NCBI GenBank assembly: GCA_017538635.1
Contig: JAFYIM010000275.1
Span: forward strand, 1-5,809
DNA from: a bacterium
Lineage (GTDB): Bacteria; UBA3054
Direction: 5' to 3'
DNA length: 5,809 nt
Every line of letters starts with the position of its first letter. Positions within the stretch are counted from its first letter, which is position 1. Below are positions 5,441 to 5,809 of this stretch, piece after piece. The notes under the pieces are model-generated. The model saw only the letters and a list, made by a program, of their open reading frames with translations. It ran no database searches and was not told where the DNA came from. A program made the position numbers and the translations under genes.

Positions 5441-5809
5441 ATGAAAAATGGCACCATCTTTACACTAGCCATCATCTTTGCTGTGTCTTTGCTTGCCGCT
5501 CCCAAAGAGGAGGAAGCCTGGGTTGCGAAATGCAAGAAGCATAAAATCTTCGGGATCTCCCTTGGCATGACTGCCGGCCAGGTCCGCTCCGTCTTCTTAA
5601 AGGCTCCGAAGACAACTCTCCTCCCCTGGTCCGACACGACTCCCTACAGTTCCATTTTCCGCTTTGACCTGGACAACGGTTTCGGTCCCCTCAGCAATCC
5701 TCTGGAACGTTTCCTGGACATAGGCTTTGAGCCTATACCGACCAACACGCCGAAAAGATCAGAGGTACGCTTCACCTACGACAATCCCTACAACGAATCG
5801 TACCCCATG
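5441..5809 (+). CDS. Exported protein of unknown function with BamE-like GM helix motif, C-terminus cut by window edge
   Basis: The frame is open for 123 codons from the ATG at 5441 to the window end. AGGAGG (5428-5433) sits 7 bases before the ATG, supporting this start. The first 20 residues (GTIFTLAIIFAVSLLAA) look like a signal peptide with a short basic end (K2) and likely cleavage before PKEEE. Next comes a charged stretch with one cysteine (C31, in AKCKKHK), then FGISLGMTAGQVRSVF (about 38-53). This resembles the GM-x-x-x-V helix of SmpA/BamE-like domains and of the exported protein encoded at 3698-4423. The rest (FRFDLDNG, FLDIGFEP, VRFTYDNPY) suggests beta strands. I do not recognise the family and the end of the domain is not visible. 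A terminator lies only 30 bases upstream, and no clear promoter is seen between them. Confidence 0.8.
   Translation, partial: MKNGTIFTLAIIFAVSLLAAPKEEEAWVAKCKKHKIFGISLGMTAGQVRSVFLKAPKTTLLPWSDTTPYSSIFRFDLDNGFGPLSNPLERFLDIGFEPIPTNTPKRSEVRFTYDNPYNESYPM

Noticed and set aside
5110..5637. 175-codon open frame on the minus strand
   Set aside because: It spans tpiA, the terminator and the next gene on the opposite strand, which no single real gene would do here.

Overview
The window looks like chromosomal DNA of moderate GC from a bacterium of the Planctomycetes-Verrucomicrobia-Chlamydiae (PVC) group. The best taxonomic hint is a 50-residue basic protein (4457-4609) that resembles the 'small basic protein' family I know mainly from Chlamydiae, Verrucomicrobia and their relatives. 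A lentisphaeral, verrucomicrobial or omnitrophotal source is plausible, but the sequence alone does not fix the phylum.

Left half, minus strand, read right to left. A gene for an exported 421-residue protein of unknown function (2216-3481) starts from an extended -10 promoter and a strong Shine-Dalgarno site. It runs directly into a XerD-type tyrosine recombinase (1320-2219), whose frame overlaps its stop codon. Then a separate promoter at about 1294-1302 serves a large glycosyltransferase (1265 to beyond base 1). That protein starts with a GT2 domain and continues into a GT-B/GT4-like domain cut by the window edge.

Right half, plus strand. A 216-bp divergent intergenic region (3482-3697) carries promoter-like sequences and two inverted repeats. 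It is followed by a gene for an exported protein with a BamE/SmpA-like C-terminal domain (3698-4423), the small basic protein (4457-4609) and triosephosphate isomerase tpiA (4616-5365). These three look like one transcription unit, closed by a perfect 10-bp hairpin terminator (5381-5410). Thirty bases later another exported protein gene begins (5441 to beyond the end), and it carries a motif similar to the one in the first exported protein.

How the genes fit together: tpiA is central glycolysis; the small basic protein is probably a nucleic-acid or ribosome-associated factor translated with it; XerD is housekeeping chromosome-dimer resolution; the glycosyltransferase builds a surface polysaccharide. 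Three of the seven genes encode exported proteins without a recognised role. The most interesting point is the start of the recombinase gene. The conserved N-terminus requires a start upstream of the first TTG, but no ATG, GTG or TTG is available there. An ATA overlapping the previous stop (ATAA) sits at ideal distance from a Shine-Dalgarno site. I found no mobile element, CRISPR array, tRNA or rRNA.
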